From Cliona cf. orientalis (Eukaryota; Porifera; Demospongiae; Clionaida; Clionaidae): DNA of 64,000 bases. How positions within the stretch are numbered: the stretch's first letter is position 1; the number at the start of each line of letters is the position of its first letter. Shown in pieces: positions 54,750 to 64,000 of the stretch. The notes below the pieces were generated by a model. That model saw only the letters and a program-made list of their open reading frames with translations. It ran no database searches and was not told the origin of the DNA. The position numbers were made by a program, and so were the translations under genes. The stretch covers positions 496,001 through 560,000 of the forward strand of contig OZ005695.1 of NCBI GenBank assembly GCA_963930775.1, given 5' to 3'.

Positions 54750-56119
54750 TTAAATGTAGTCGTATTCATCAGCAGTTTCCACTTGTCCATAAGCTGAATT
54801 TTTCTCAGTAGTAATAATATTATTTGTACCGTAAGCCTGATTCCCTTCCGTAGGGATGTTTGTGTGTGTAACATAGGCTTCATTCTGTTTGGGTTCAATA
54901 GTAAGCACATCAATTTCTGGAAAGTTGTAAATGTTTTCTTCCACTCCACTCTGACTATGATCATGACAGGTAAGGCCGTAGGCTTCATTAGCTGTTGTAG
55001 GGAGAGCTGCTGCATTCATAATGGGGTACTCTTCCTTCTTGTTTGTTTTACCATGTTTCTTGAGTAGAACAGCAACAAAAATCACAACAGTTAGGATTGA
55101 TATTATCACCACCAAGCCTGCAGCAGCTGAGCCTATTATCAAACCAATATTAGGGGGTTCACTCTGAGAGCTCTGGATACTGGATAGATCAGTGGCAGTC
55201 TCACTGGTGGCTGGTCTGTCACCTGTTAACATTGTTGGAGGGTCCGTTGGCTCCTGTGTTTGTTGATTTGTGGTGGGAGGAGTCTCCTCACTATCAGTGG
55301 TGGGATTGGGTGGCTGAGGGGTAGGCTGGGTTGTAGCCATTGAAAGACAGGGAAAGGTGACTGTAATATATTACAGTATTAGCAAGAATGTTGATAGATA
55401 AGTTTGTATACCTGTTGATATTGAGATGACAGGTGCTGCTCGTGTTAAGGTGTTTAAGACTCCATTGCTCCCAACTGAGTAGGGACAGTCTCCATTCTGA
55501 GAGGTGGCCATGGTTGGAGCAATTCTGGCATACCACACCAACTCACTGGTGAAACTGCTAGGGCTAGTGAGTACCACAACTCCATCTTCTTCTTCATCAG
55601 CTACTTCCACATAGAAGCCAAGCACATCTCCAGGTCGGAACTGAATATAGTCTTGAGGTGAGGGAGTCACTCGTGCAACACCACCACTCAGAGAAATAGA
55701 GGTGAACCTGTTGTTTCCCACCAGACTGTAGCAGCCAGTGCCAGTGGAGTCATCCACAGTGGGTGACGGCCTCCAGACTTGGAAGTCAATGGTGTATACC
55801 ATATCATGCATGCCACCTGATGGCCAAAGGTCTGCTCCCCACTCAGTGATGTTTCCACACATTAAATCAGTACAGTCAAATTTGTAGCTTGAGATGATAG
55901 CTTGTTGTCTCCATCCCACACCATCCCTAATCCCAAAATTTATAAAATCAGGAAGACCATTTCCATTTTCAGTCTGAAGACTGCATCCTTGAGCTGTATA
56001 TCAGTACAGAGTCTGAGTTTAGCTGTTAAATTTCACACTATTATCAATTAGCAGTTACCTTGGATTACGAATAAGAAGCAAAAAATTATCTGCTGTAGTA
56101 TAAAATTAATTGCCATCAT
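54750..56119 (-). CDS. K7: intact kinase-less receptor with NxxY tail
   Basis: Three minus-strand exons (56059-56119, 55412-55993, 54750-55360) join in frame to 417 residues. The signal peptide begins MMAINFILQQIIFCFLFVIQ. The ectodomain has [25 protein letters not shown] and [14 protein letters not shown]. The stalk has [31 protein letters not shown] and [12 protein letters not shown]. The helix starts IGLIIGSAAAGLVV. The tail has NEAY, EENIYNFPEI, NEAY, NQAY and NSAY, and ends DEYDYI. It is the full-length reference for this subgroup and shows what K4 has lost. The second ATG (56116) is an alternative start. Confidence 0.92.
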
Positions 56120-56154
56120 TAATAGAAGTGTTCTTAGCTTCGCTGCTATTCTGA

Positions 56155-56195
56155 TACTTCCTTGCTTCCTGTTTAAGGGTAAGGGGTGGAGCGAG
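56155..56195 (-). promoter_or_regulatory. Promoter class B of K7
   Basis: Minus-strand GCTCCACCCCTTACCCTTAA and AACAGGAAGCAAGGAAG lie 40-75 bp before the ATG, matching K4 and K5. Confidence 0.5.
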
Positions 56196-57203
56196 TTACT
56201 TATCCTCTAATTTTCAATTGGTAAAGATCGTCGATCGGTCTGATTCCCGTAGAGCTTGGTAGCAAATCATTAAATTTTAATGACGGTCAGTCTATAGTCT
56301 AGCATTAGATACCTATCACATTATTAGGGTACATAGCTATGACTGACTAATAGTAGCTGGTCCAGTGCCACTCACTGTATAAAGTGATTCATATAATATA
56401 TTGTTTTGTGAGGAGATAACATCATAAACTTTGTTATATTCCAGGCTGTCTTGGCTCAATTGCCATTTATTGCTCGTTGGCTTGGCCTGCTGACAATGAT
56501 TCTCGCTCTGCAACCCTTTACCAGTCTCATCATATTAGTCAGTGATAATCTGTGTATAATAATTATTTGTCTCTAGAACTTCTTCACAAAGAGTAGTCCT
56601 GGATCCATAAGCTTTGTTTCTTTCTGTGACAATTTTGCTGCTATTTTCAGCATTAGTTTTGTCACCATCCACCACTGGATAGCTATATGAGATTGTACCC
56701 TTGTCCTCTGCTAAGCTTGAGGGTTGAAGGATATTAATCATTCTGTGATAAGCTTCGTTTTATTGCAGGTGGAAGGATGCAGCACTCTTTGCCTTTCTTG
56801 CTCTCCAACACACTACTGCTGAGACAGTGAAGGTGATGGTAATAACGATAGCAAGGAAGATCAGTCCAAATGCCAGGCCGAGGGGTAAGGAGGGGTCTGC
56901 TGTATCTATTGTCATGTGGGATATAGTAGTAGTAGTAATATGTTTTAGAGGTATAATATTATAGCCTCGTTCCCAGGCCCATTCCCAGATTTTCAATGTT
57001 TGCATGCTGAGCCCATTCCCAGCTTTTTGATGTTTGTATGTACAGCTGGTATAATGGGTCGCGAGGAACGAGGCTAGAAGAGGTTGGGGTAATAATTATA
57101 TAACGTGAAGCTTACCATCTTTGAAGTCAGTAGTGATCAATGAATTGATGGTTATTTCACTCTCACTGCCCGCTGCTATAGAATTGGAATGAGAATCATA
57201 ATA

Positions 57204-57810
57204 CAGTGGAACTTCTCATAACGGACCCTCCCAGGAGCGACCACCCACTATATAACGGACAACCGCTATGGAACGGATTGAATTTGCCATAGACTTAGTA
57301 CATTACGAACCTCCGAGAAGCGGACAACCTCTCAATTCACTATAACGGACGGATTGTTCGGACCCGATTGAACCTCTCAGTATAATTTTATTTCTAAATA
57401 GCGGACGGCCAGGAAGCCACACCCCTTTTCGCGGCCAGTGACGTAATTGCTGGAGCCATGATCGATCCTGTCCTGGCGCGGCGCCTGTGGCCAGGTCCTT
57501 CCCCGGCCCCCTTCGTAGGAGGGGCGCTATCTTGAAGGTGGGGTCTTGTTACATGATACAATTCAAGACTTAGTGTGGTCTATATATTATATACGGTACT
57601 TAAATTGAAGTAGCTAGACTCATATCCTAGCTGCTTTCCTGTTGATTCTTTCTCCAGTCACCTCTGCAGCTATAATATACCTATCATAATGTGTAGACTA
57701 TAATATTATAATTATTATGTAAAATTGTCTCCGCTTCTGTAAAAGGACAACCTCCATATAAAGGACAAAAGGCCTGCTCCCAATGTGTCCGTTATTCGGA
57801 AGTTCTACTG
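57204..57810. mobile_element. pogo/Tigger-like MITE in a K8 intron
   Basis: It starts CAGTGGAACTTCTCATAACG and ends with the reverse complement of CAGTAGAACTTCCGAATAAC, flanked by TA (57202-57203 and 57811-57812). CAGTRGAAC...ATAACGGAC ends and TA duplications are typical of pogo/Tigger elements. Internal copies of AACGGAC and GCGGAC motifs occur at both sides. There is no transposase. Confidence 0.75.
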
Positions 57811-58149
57811 TACTCTTGTAGGGGGAGATTAGCTAGCTAAAATGTATTCATGAAACGATGGACAAAAACCATGTAACTACTCTAATTTTGTATAGCCGCA
57901 GTACCTGTACTCAGATCCATAGGACGGTTAGGAGAAGCTGAAGTTTCGGCAGATGTGGTTGTTAGAGGGTCGACTGGCTCCTGGTTTGTGGTGGGAGGAG
58001 TCTCCTCGTTATCAGTGGTGGGATTGGGTGGCTGAGGGGTTGGCTGGGTTGTAGCCTTTGTAGGTAGTGAAGGGCAAGAGTAATACGTATTATATATATA
58101 CAACGAAAAATATTTTTCAGACGATCAATTTTCTTATATAGTCCGTGTC

Positions 58150-58440
58150 CTAACCTGGAGGGCACAAAAGATGCACTCGCCTACAAGTTCAGAAGACTCA
58201 CGATTGGTCAGAATTGTTGTGCCGTGTGCACAAACGAGGTTGCCACGGCCTAGGGGCCATAGAGATGCATTCTCGAGCTCGAGCGAGCGGCGCAAGCGCC
58301 GCGCGTTTCCACAGGCCTGCTCGGCAGGCCACCGAGCCTTGAGCGAAGCGAGAGGCGATGTCTGCTCTTTATCATGGTCTGGTGGTAGATTCGACGTCCG
58401 AGCGGAGTGAGAACTTCGCCAGTACACGGTGAGTTTGATC
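58150..58440. other. GC-rich insert between the K8 ectodomain and stalk segments
   Basis: This block is far more GC-rich than the rest of the window and rich in CpG. It has short palindromes such as GGCGCAAGCGCC, GGCCTGCTCGGCAGGCC and a GAGCGAAGCGAG run. The equivalent K6 intron has nothing like it, so it is an insertion. An open frame on the minus strand (58134-58427) resembles no protein I know. It could be a SINE or part of a GC-rich element; a TGCGCATGCGC site follows at 58480. Confidence 0.5.
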
Positions 58441-59581
58441 AGCTACTCTAGGCCTCCAGTTAGGGGTGTGGTCTTCATCTGCGCATGCGCGCTATACTAA
58501 TTGGCACTCGATTGTACTATAGCATGCTATTAGTAGTGTTCAGTCACATTATCCCATGATTGTGACATCAAACATACTTGTATTATATTGAAAGAAATAG
58601 GGCATTTTAATTTTGAATTCTCACCTATTGATATCGAGATGACAGGTGCTGCTTGTGTTAAAGTATTTAAGACTCCATTGCTCCCAACTGAGTAGGGACA
58701 GTCTCTACTCTGAGAGGTGGCCATGGTTGGAGCAATGCTGGCATACCACACCAATTCACTGATGAAACTGCTAGGTTCAGTGAGAACCACCACTCCATCA
58801 TTAGCCTGCCTAGCTTCTTCCACATAGAAGCCAAGCACATCTCCAGATCGGAACATAATGTAGTCTTGAGGTGAGGGAGTCACTTGTGCCACACCACCAC
58901 TCAGAGAAATAGAGGTGAACCTGTTGTTTCCCACCAGACTGTAGCAGCCAGTGCCAGTGGAGTCGTCCACAGTGGGCGATGGCCTCCAAACTTGGAGGTC
59001 GAGAAAATAACCTCTCTGATTTTCCCGATCGACATCCACCCCCCACTCTGTGATGTTCCCACAAATCTGCCCACAGATAAGCTTGTAGCTGGGGATGATG
59101 GCTTGTCGTCCGGCTGAGATTGTATCCAACCTACCTCCGTTGTCTTGAAAAGAAGGTAGTCCATTTCCGTTTCCAGTCTGAGGACATTCAGCTGCATGCA
59201 CACAGAGAGACAGACGTTTATCAAATTTCTTATTACTTGAAAAACATACAATGAACTTGAAATGCTAGATGAAGACCACAGAGTATGAATATAACTACAC
59301 TGGCCATCATATTCGAATATCCAATCTTTGGATGCTTGTATGCACGTACCATGGACCATAGAGTAACAATGACAGTATAGCGATTCCAGATCTAGAGCAC
59401 ATGATCTTTTGTGCATTATTATAAGTATGTCACAGGCACACATTTAAGGTACTGTGTTGTGTGAGTCTATTGCTAAATAAAGTCAAGTACACAATAATAT
59501 GATGCTAATTATATCAAAATTGTAATAAAGTGTATATAGGATATTATGATGATCCAAATAGCTATTGTAGCTATTAGTCAA

Positions 59582-61289
59582 TCAATTCTTGACGTAATCA
59601 TACTTCTCAGTAGTTGCACTATCACTGATTGATTCATAATATGCATTATCTGATTTATTAATGCCACAGGCTTTGTTACATTCTAGATTAGCTTGTCTCC
59701 GGTCTTCAACAGCTGGGGGTGTGGCCTGAATCTGTCGTCCTACTGATCTCAAGTTGCTAGCCTCTGCACCACCGACTACGGCATCAATTTCAGCATAAGT
59801 TAATTCCAAATTTCGAAGAGGGTTGTCATATCCTTTAATTCCGTAGGCTTCGTTTCGTTCAGTGACGATTGCAGTGGTACTCCTCTCACCTTCGTCATTG
59901 TCTGCCATTGGATAAACGTACACAGCACTCTGTTCCAAAAATTCCATAGCTATATCTTGATTGTTAGTGACTATCACTCCATGATAGGCTTTGTTCCTCT
60001 GCATACGAAATGTTCTCTTTCTGACCTTCGAATAGACTACTATTGAGACGACAATCGTGATGCCTATGATAGTGAGGAGAACGAGTCCAGCTGCCAGACC
60101 GAGTGCCAGGGGGAGGGACTTGGAGGACTCCGCTGCATCTGCATACATTAAAAGTATTATGTAGTAGACTTCAGAAGGGGAGATATAGGCTCATGTAGCT
60201 GTAATCTGAAGCTTACCATTCAGAGTATCATTAGATTTAGAAGTGGTTGATGAGTCGGTGACAGAAAGATGATTTTCAGTCTTACTACCTGTATACAGTA
60301 AGTGCACACAATAGAGGTTTAAGATATCACCATAGTGACAGTTCCGTACTTGTAACTCGATAATCTGTAGAATCAGATGAGTTTGGCTTTCCTCCAGTTG
60401 TTGTTGGAGGGTCTGTTGGCTCCTGTGTTTGTTGATTTGTGGTGGGAGGGGTCTCCTCACTATCAGTGGTGGGACTGGGTGGCTGAGGGGTAGGCTGGGT
60501 TGTAGCCATTGATGATGGTTGAGGGCATGAGAAAGTAGCTGGGAGAGAGATGATTATGATTATTATTTTTCTCAATAATTAATGCCATGGGCCTACTTAT
60601 TGATATTGAGATGACAGGTGCTGCTCGCACTGAGGCATCTAAGACTCCATTGCTCCCAACTGAGTAGGGACAGTCTCCATTCTGAGAAGTGGCCATGGTT
60701 GGAGCAATGCTGGCATACCACACCAATTCACTGTTGAGACTAGTAAGGATCACCACTCCATCAGTAGCTCCCTTAGCTTTTTCCACATAGAAACCAAGCA
60801 CATCTCCACGTTGGAACTGAATGTAGTCTTGAGGTGAGGGAGTTACTCGTGCGAAACCATCACGCAGAGAAATAGAGGTGAACGTGTTATTTCCCACCAG
60901 ACTGTAGCAGCCAGTGCCAGTGGAGTCATCCACAGTGGGTGATGGCCTCCAGACTTGGAAATCTAGAGAGTATACCCCATCATCGTGGTTATTACCTCCT
61001 GGCTGAAGGTCTGCTCCCCACTCAGTGATGTTTCCACACATTTCATCACAGGTAAGCTTGTAGCTTGGGACGATGGCTTGATGATGACGCGTAATTTCGT
61101 TTTCTTCTCTGTAATTCATAAAATATTCATATCTATCTTGAACCTCAAGACATTCTTGACCTGAACCAGAATCATATCATAGTAAATTTATACTATTATT
61201 AATTTTTATAATTTAATATTGCCTTTATTAATTTGGATTATGAGGTAGAGACAGAAGATTCTCCACCATAGTTCTGCATCATTCTTCAT
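59582..61289 (-). CDS. K9: kinase-less receptor with an ITIM-like motif in the tail
   Basis: Five minus-strand exons (61223-61289, 60597-61160, 60350-60538, 60217-60288, 59582-60138) join in frame to 482 residues. The signal peptide reads MKNDAELWWRIFCLYLIIQI. The first intron needs a GC donor (GCAATA). The ectodomain has [24 protein letters not shown] and [14 protein letters not shown]. The stalk is [14 protein letters not shown] plus a 24-codon extra exon (TENHLSVTDSSTTSKS). The helix is LGLAAGLVLLTIIGITIVVS. The tail has NKAY, NEAY, LTYAEI, then NKAC where K9-type relatives have NKAY, NAYYES and KYDYVKN. LTYAEI fits the ITIM pattern (I/V/L/S-x-Y-x-x-I/V/L). A recruiting role for SH2 phosphatases is only inference. 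Confidence 0.85.
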
Positions 61290-61442
61290 GTAGCACATTT
61301 GATAATTCATACACAATTAGCCCTATAGCTTGCAGCTTCCCGCCTTAGCTACTCTAATTTCCTTTATCTGTACACTTCTTAGTGCATATAGCTCATGAGT
61401 GGGCGGATAAATAATAGTCTACCTATAATATTACTCTATTGC

Positions 61443-62444
61443 TTATGGTAGTCTGTTAGTGTAAGCATGATGGACCTCAAGCACATGATATTCCATATTT
61501 ATTAAACATCTTATTCTAAAATACACAATAAAATTGTGGCTATAACAATAGCTATAAATAGAGTCATAAGTATGATAGTCAGCATATTCATCGACCGCTC
61601 CACTGCTGCTCTCTGGTTTACTTGCTTCATTCTTCTCCGCCACAATGGCACTGCCATAAGATTCATTCTCAACAAGCTCTTCTTCTCTTGTGACATACTC
61701 CTCCCCGTTACCTTTTGTGACAGTGCTAGTGGTGGTGACTGTAGCGTAGGGCTCTAGCTCTCCCACAGTGGCGTAAGCTACTGCAACACCGTGTGCTGGA
61801 TCTAATAAATTTTCAGTTGAGGTATAAGTTTCATCTCTTTCCAAATCCAAATTAGAAGAAGGGGCATTCATGATCTTTATCCCTATAATAAACCGTGTGT
61901 GTTTCAATTCTGTATTAGTGGAATAAGCCACATGGCTTTTCATGACAGCGTGTGTTTCATAAGCTTCATTCACTTCTAGACCTTGCAGTGCCAGTGGAGT
62001 CATCCACAGTGGGTGATGGCCTCCAAACTTGGAGGTCGAGAAAATAATCTCTCTGATTTTCCCAATTGACATTCAACCCCCACTCTGTGATGTTCCCACA
62101 CGTCTGCTCACAGATAAGCTTGTAGCTTGGGATGATGGCTTGTCGTCCGGCTGAGATTGTGTCCAACCTATTACTACCTCTGTTGTTTTGAAAAGAAGGT
62201 AGTCCATTTCTATTTCCAGTCTGAGGACATTCAGCTGCACACAGAGAGCCAGACTTTTATCATAATACACCAATTTCTCTATACTTGAAAAGCATACAAT
62301 GAACTTGAAATGCTAGATGAAGACCACAGAGTATGAACATAACTACACTGGCCATCATATTCGAATATCCAATCTTTGGATGCTTGTATGCACGTACCAT
62401 GGACCATAGAGCAACAATGACAGGGTAGCGATTCCAGAGCACAT
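61443..62444 (-). pseudogene. K10: receptor truncated by fusion of ectodomain start to a foreign tail
   Basis: The ectodomain exon begins normally at 62234 ([43 protein letters not shown]) but stops matching at 61985/61986. The rest of the ectodomain, stalk and helix are missing. Downstream lies about 180 codons of a tyrosine-rich tail (VNEAYETHAV, VAYSTNTE, VAVAYATVGEL, VENESYGSA) that is out of frame with the ectodomain. Translation therefore ends after GTARSRSE. The tail type occurs nowhere else in the window, so an intact donor gene probably exists elsewhere. The first exon is of the K6 type (MCSGIATLSLLLYG, ATG 62444). Confidence 0.8.
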
Positions 62445-62622
62445 GATCTTTTGTGCATTATTATAAGTATGTCACAGGAGCACATTTAAGGTACTGTGTT
62501 GTGTGAGTCTATTGCTAAATAAAGTCAAGTACACGATATATATATGATGCTAATTATATCAAAATTGTAATAAAGTGTATAATTATAAGGAATATGATCC
62601 AAATAGCTATTGTATTAGTCAA

Positions 62623-63993
62623 TCAATTCTTGACGTAATCATACTTCTCAGTAGTTGCACTGTCACTGATTGATTCATAATATGCATTATCTGGCTTATT
62701 AATGTCACAGGCTTTGTTACATTCTAGACTAGCTTGTCTCCGGTCTTCACCCGCTGGGGGTGTGGCCTGAATCTGTCGTCCTAGTGATCTCAAGTTGCTA
62801 GCCTCTGCACCTCCGACTACGGCATCAGCCTCAGCATAAGTTAATTCCAAATTTTGAAGAGGGTTATCGCATCCTTTAATTCCGTAGGCTTCATTTTGTT
62901 CAGTGATGATTGCAGTGGTACCCCTCTCACTTTTGTCATTGTCTGCCATTGGATAGGCGTACATTGCAGTCTGATCTAAAGATGTCACAACTACATCTTG
63001 ATTGTTAGTGACTATCACTCCATGATAGGCTTTGTTCCTCTGCATACGAAACGTTCTCTTTCTGATCTTCAAATAGACTACTATTGAGATGGCAATCGTG
63101 ATGCCTATGATTGTGGGGAAAACGAGTCCAAATACCAGACCGAGGATCAGGAGGAGGGACTTGGAGGACTTTGTTGTATCTGCATATATAAGTATTATGT
63201 AGTAGACTTCAGAAGAGAAGGTGTAGGCTCACGTATAGCTATAATCTGAAGCTTACCATTCAGAGTATCATTAGATTTAGAAGTGGTTGACGAGCCAGTG
63301 ACAGAAAGATGATTGTCAGTCTTACTACCACCATCTGTAGCCATTGATGGTGGTTGAGGGCACGAGAAAGTAGCTGGGAGAAAGGTGATTATGATTATTG
63401 CTTTTCTCAGTAATAATTAATGGGCCTACTTATAGATACTGAGATGACAGGTGCTGCTCGTGTTAAGGCGTCTAAGGCTCCATTGCTCCCAACTGAGTAG
63501 GGACAGTCTCCATTCTGAGAAGTGGCCATGGTTGGAGCAATGCTGGCATGCCACACCAACTCACTGGCGTGACTAGTAAGGATCACAACTCCATCAGTAG
63601 CTTTATTAGCTTTTTCCACATAGAAGCCAAGCACATCTCCAGGTTGGAACTGAATGTAGTCTTGAGGTGAGGGAGTTACTCGTGCGAAACCATCACTCAG
63701 AGAAATAGAGGTGAAGCTGTTGTTTCCCACCAGACTGTAGCAGCCAGTGCCAGTTGAGCCATCCACAGTGGGTGATGGCCTCCAGACTTGGAAATCTAAA
63801 GAGTATACCCCATTATCATGGTTGTTACCTCCTGGCTGAAGGTCTGCTCCCCACTCAGTGATGTTTCCACACATTTCATCACAGGTAAGCTTGTAGCTTG
63901 GGACGATGGCTTGATGATGACGCGTAATTTCATTTTCATCCATATAATTTTTAAAATATCCATATCTATCTTGAACCTCAAGACATTCTTGAC
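62623..63993 (-). CDS. K11: K9-type kinase-less receptor (partial, 5' exon beyond window)
   Basis: Three minus-strand exons are inside the window: 63430-63993, 63257-63373 and 62623-63179, giving about 412 residues without the signal exon. The ectodomain has [24 protein letters not shown] and [14 protein letters not shown]. The stalk is minimal: SMATDGGSKTDNHLSVTG joins what are two exons in K9, with the TTQPTPQPP region and the intron lost. The helix region reads LILGLVFGLVFPTIIGITIA. The tail has NKAY, NEAY, NKAC, NAYYES and KYDYVKN. The ITIM-like site of K9 is changed to LTYAEA, which no longer fits. It is transcribed toward K10. Confidence 0.85.
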
Positions 63994-64000
63994 CTGAACC

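Larger units (their letters stand above)
56370..59402 (-). pseudogene. K8: decayed K6-type receptor
   Basis: The ectodomain exon (58625-59191) is intact, with [24 protein letters not shown] and [14 protein letters not shown]. Further down it decays. The stalk segment (about 57913-58085) has lost the acceptor used in K6, where TTACAGCCACTTACTC has become a shorter TACGTATTACTC. In the helix-tail exon (from 56905) the codon for Gln after FHLQ is TAA (56760-56762), 33 or so residues after the helix. A second stop follows an insertion near 56535. A 607-bp MITE lies in one intron and a GC-rich insert in another. The first exon is ambiguous as in K6: MCSRSGIAILSLLLYG (ATG at 59402) is open, but the MMASVV frame runs into a stop. 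Confidence 0.8.

Noticed and set aside
58134..58427. 97-codon minus-strand frame in the GC-rich insert as a gene
   Set aside because: There is no recognisable domain, and composition is driven by GC palindromes. It is better explained as non-coding insert sequence.

Overview
The window looks like genomic DNA of a demosponge, most likely Amphimedon queenslandica or a close relative. That is an inference from four things: animal-type receptor tyrosine kinases (RTKs) with HRDLAARN and DFG motifs, short introns of roughly 50-500 bp, AT-rich intergenic DNA full of small inverted-repeat elements, and the established fact that sponge genomes carry greatly expanded RTK families. No database search was run. 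I found no tRNA, rRNA, CRISPR array or bacterial-type operon.

Almost everything here belongs to one receptor family. Seventeen loci encode, or once encoded, proteins built as signal peptide, a single-exon ectodomain of about 190-210 residues (hallmarks: a CGNIT sequon, a QVWRPSPTV motif, GCYSLVGNN, and a [18 protein letters not shown] motif), a Pro/Thr-rich stalk and one transmembrane helix. They split into two classes by cytoplasmic part. R genes are RTKs with an NPxY-bearing juxtamembrane region and a full tyrosine kinase over 13-14 exons. K genes have no kinase; most carry short tails rich in tyrosines, often in NxxY motifs that are sometimes tandemly repeated, and some carry ITIM-like motifs.

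Layout. Plus strand, 0-41.1 kb: R1 (3' end only, 40-1459), R2 (2183-13022), R3 (13407-20946), K1 (21543-23455, an RTK-like gene that stops before the kinase), K2 (24618-26116), a two-exon kinase relic (26684-27387), K3 (28696-30165), R4 (31087-36141), R5 (37284-41108). From 41.7 kb to the end most genes are on the minus strand: K4 (frameshifted), K5, K6, a tail relic, K7, K8 (decayed), K9, K10 (fused and truncated) and K11 (partial at the window edge). Two RTK remnants lie on the plus strand among them: a last kinase exon split by a mobile element (43.2-46.9 kb) and R6, a head-less RTK (51.1-54.1 kb). The order of this right half is best explained by repeated duplication of one unit: RTK (+), then K4-type, K6-type and K9-type receptors (-).

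The most striking non-genic object is 43306-46656. It has terminal inverted repeats, a 6-bp target duplication and two opposed arrays of an 18-bp repeat, and looks like a foldback-type transposon sitting inside a kinase exon. Other inserts include a hAT-like MITE in R6, a pogo-like MITE in K8 and a 0.94-kb TA-flanked element in R4.

Working model (inference): kinase-bearing and kinase-less receptors with near-identical ectodomains, and in several cases near-identical promoters, are expressed together. The K tails could serve as substrates or docking partners for R kinases, as decoys, or as inhibitory partners. The arrangement resembles paired-receptor clusters of immune and allorecognition systems, though nothing in the sequence proves that role.
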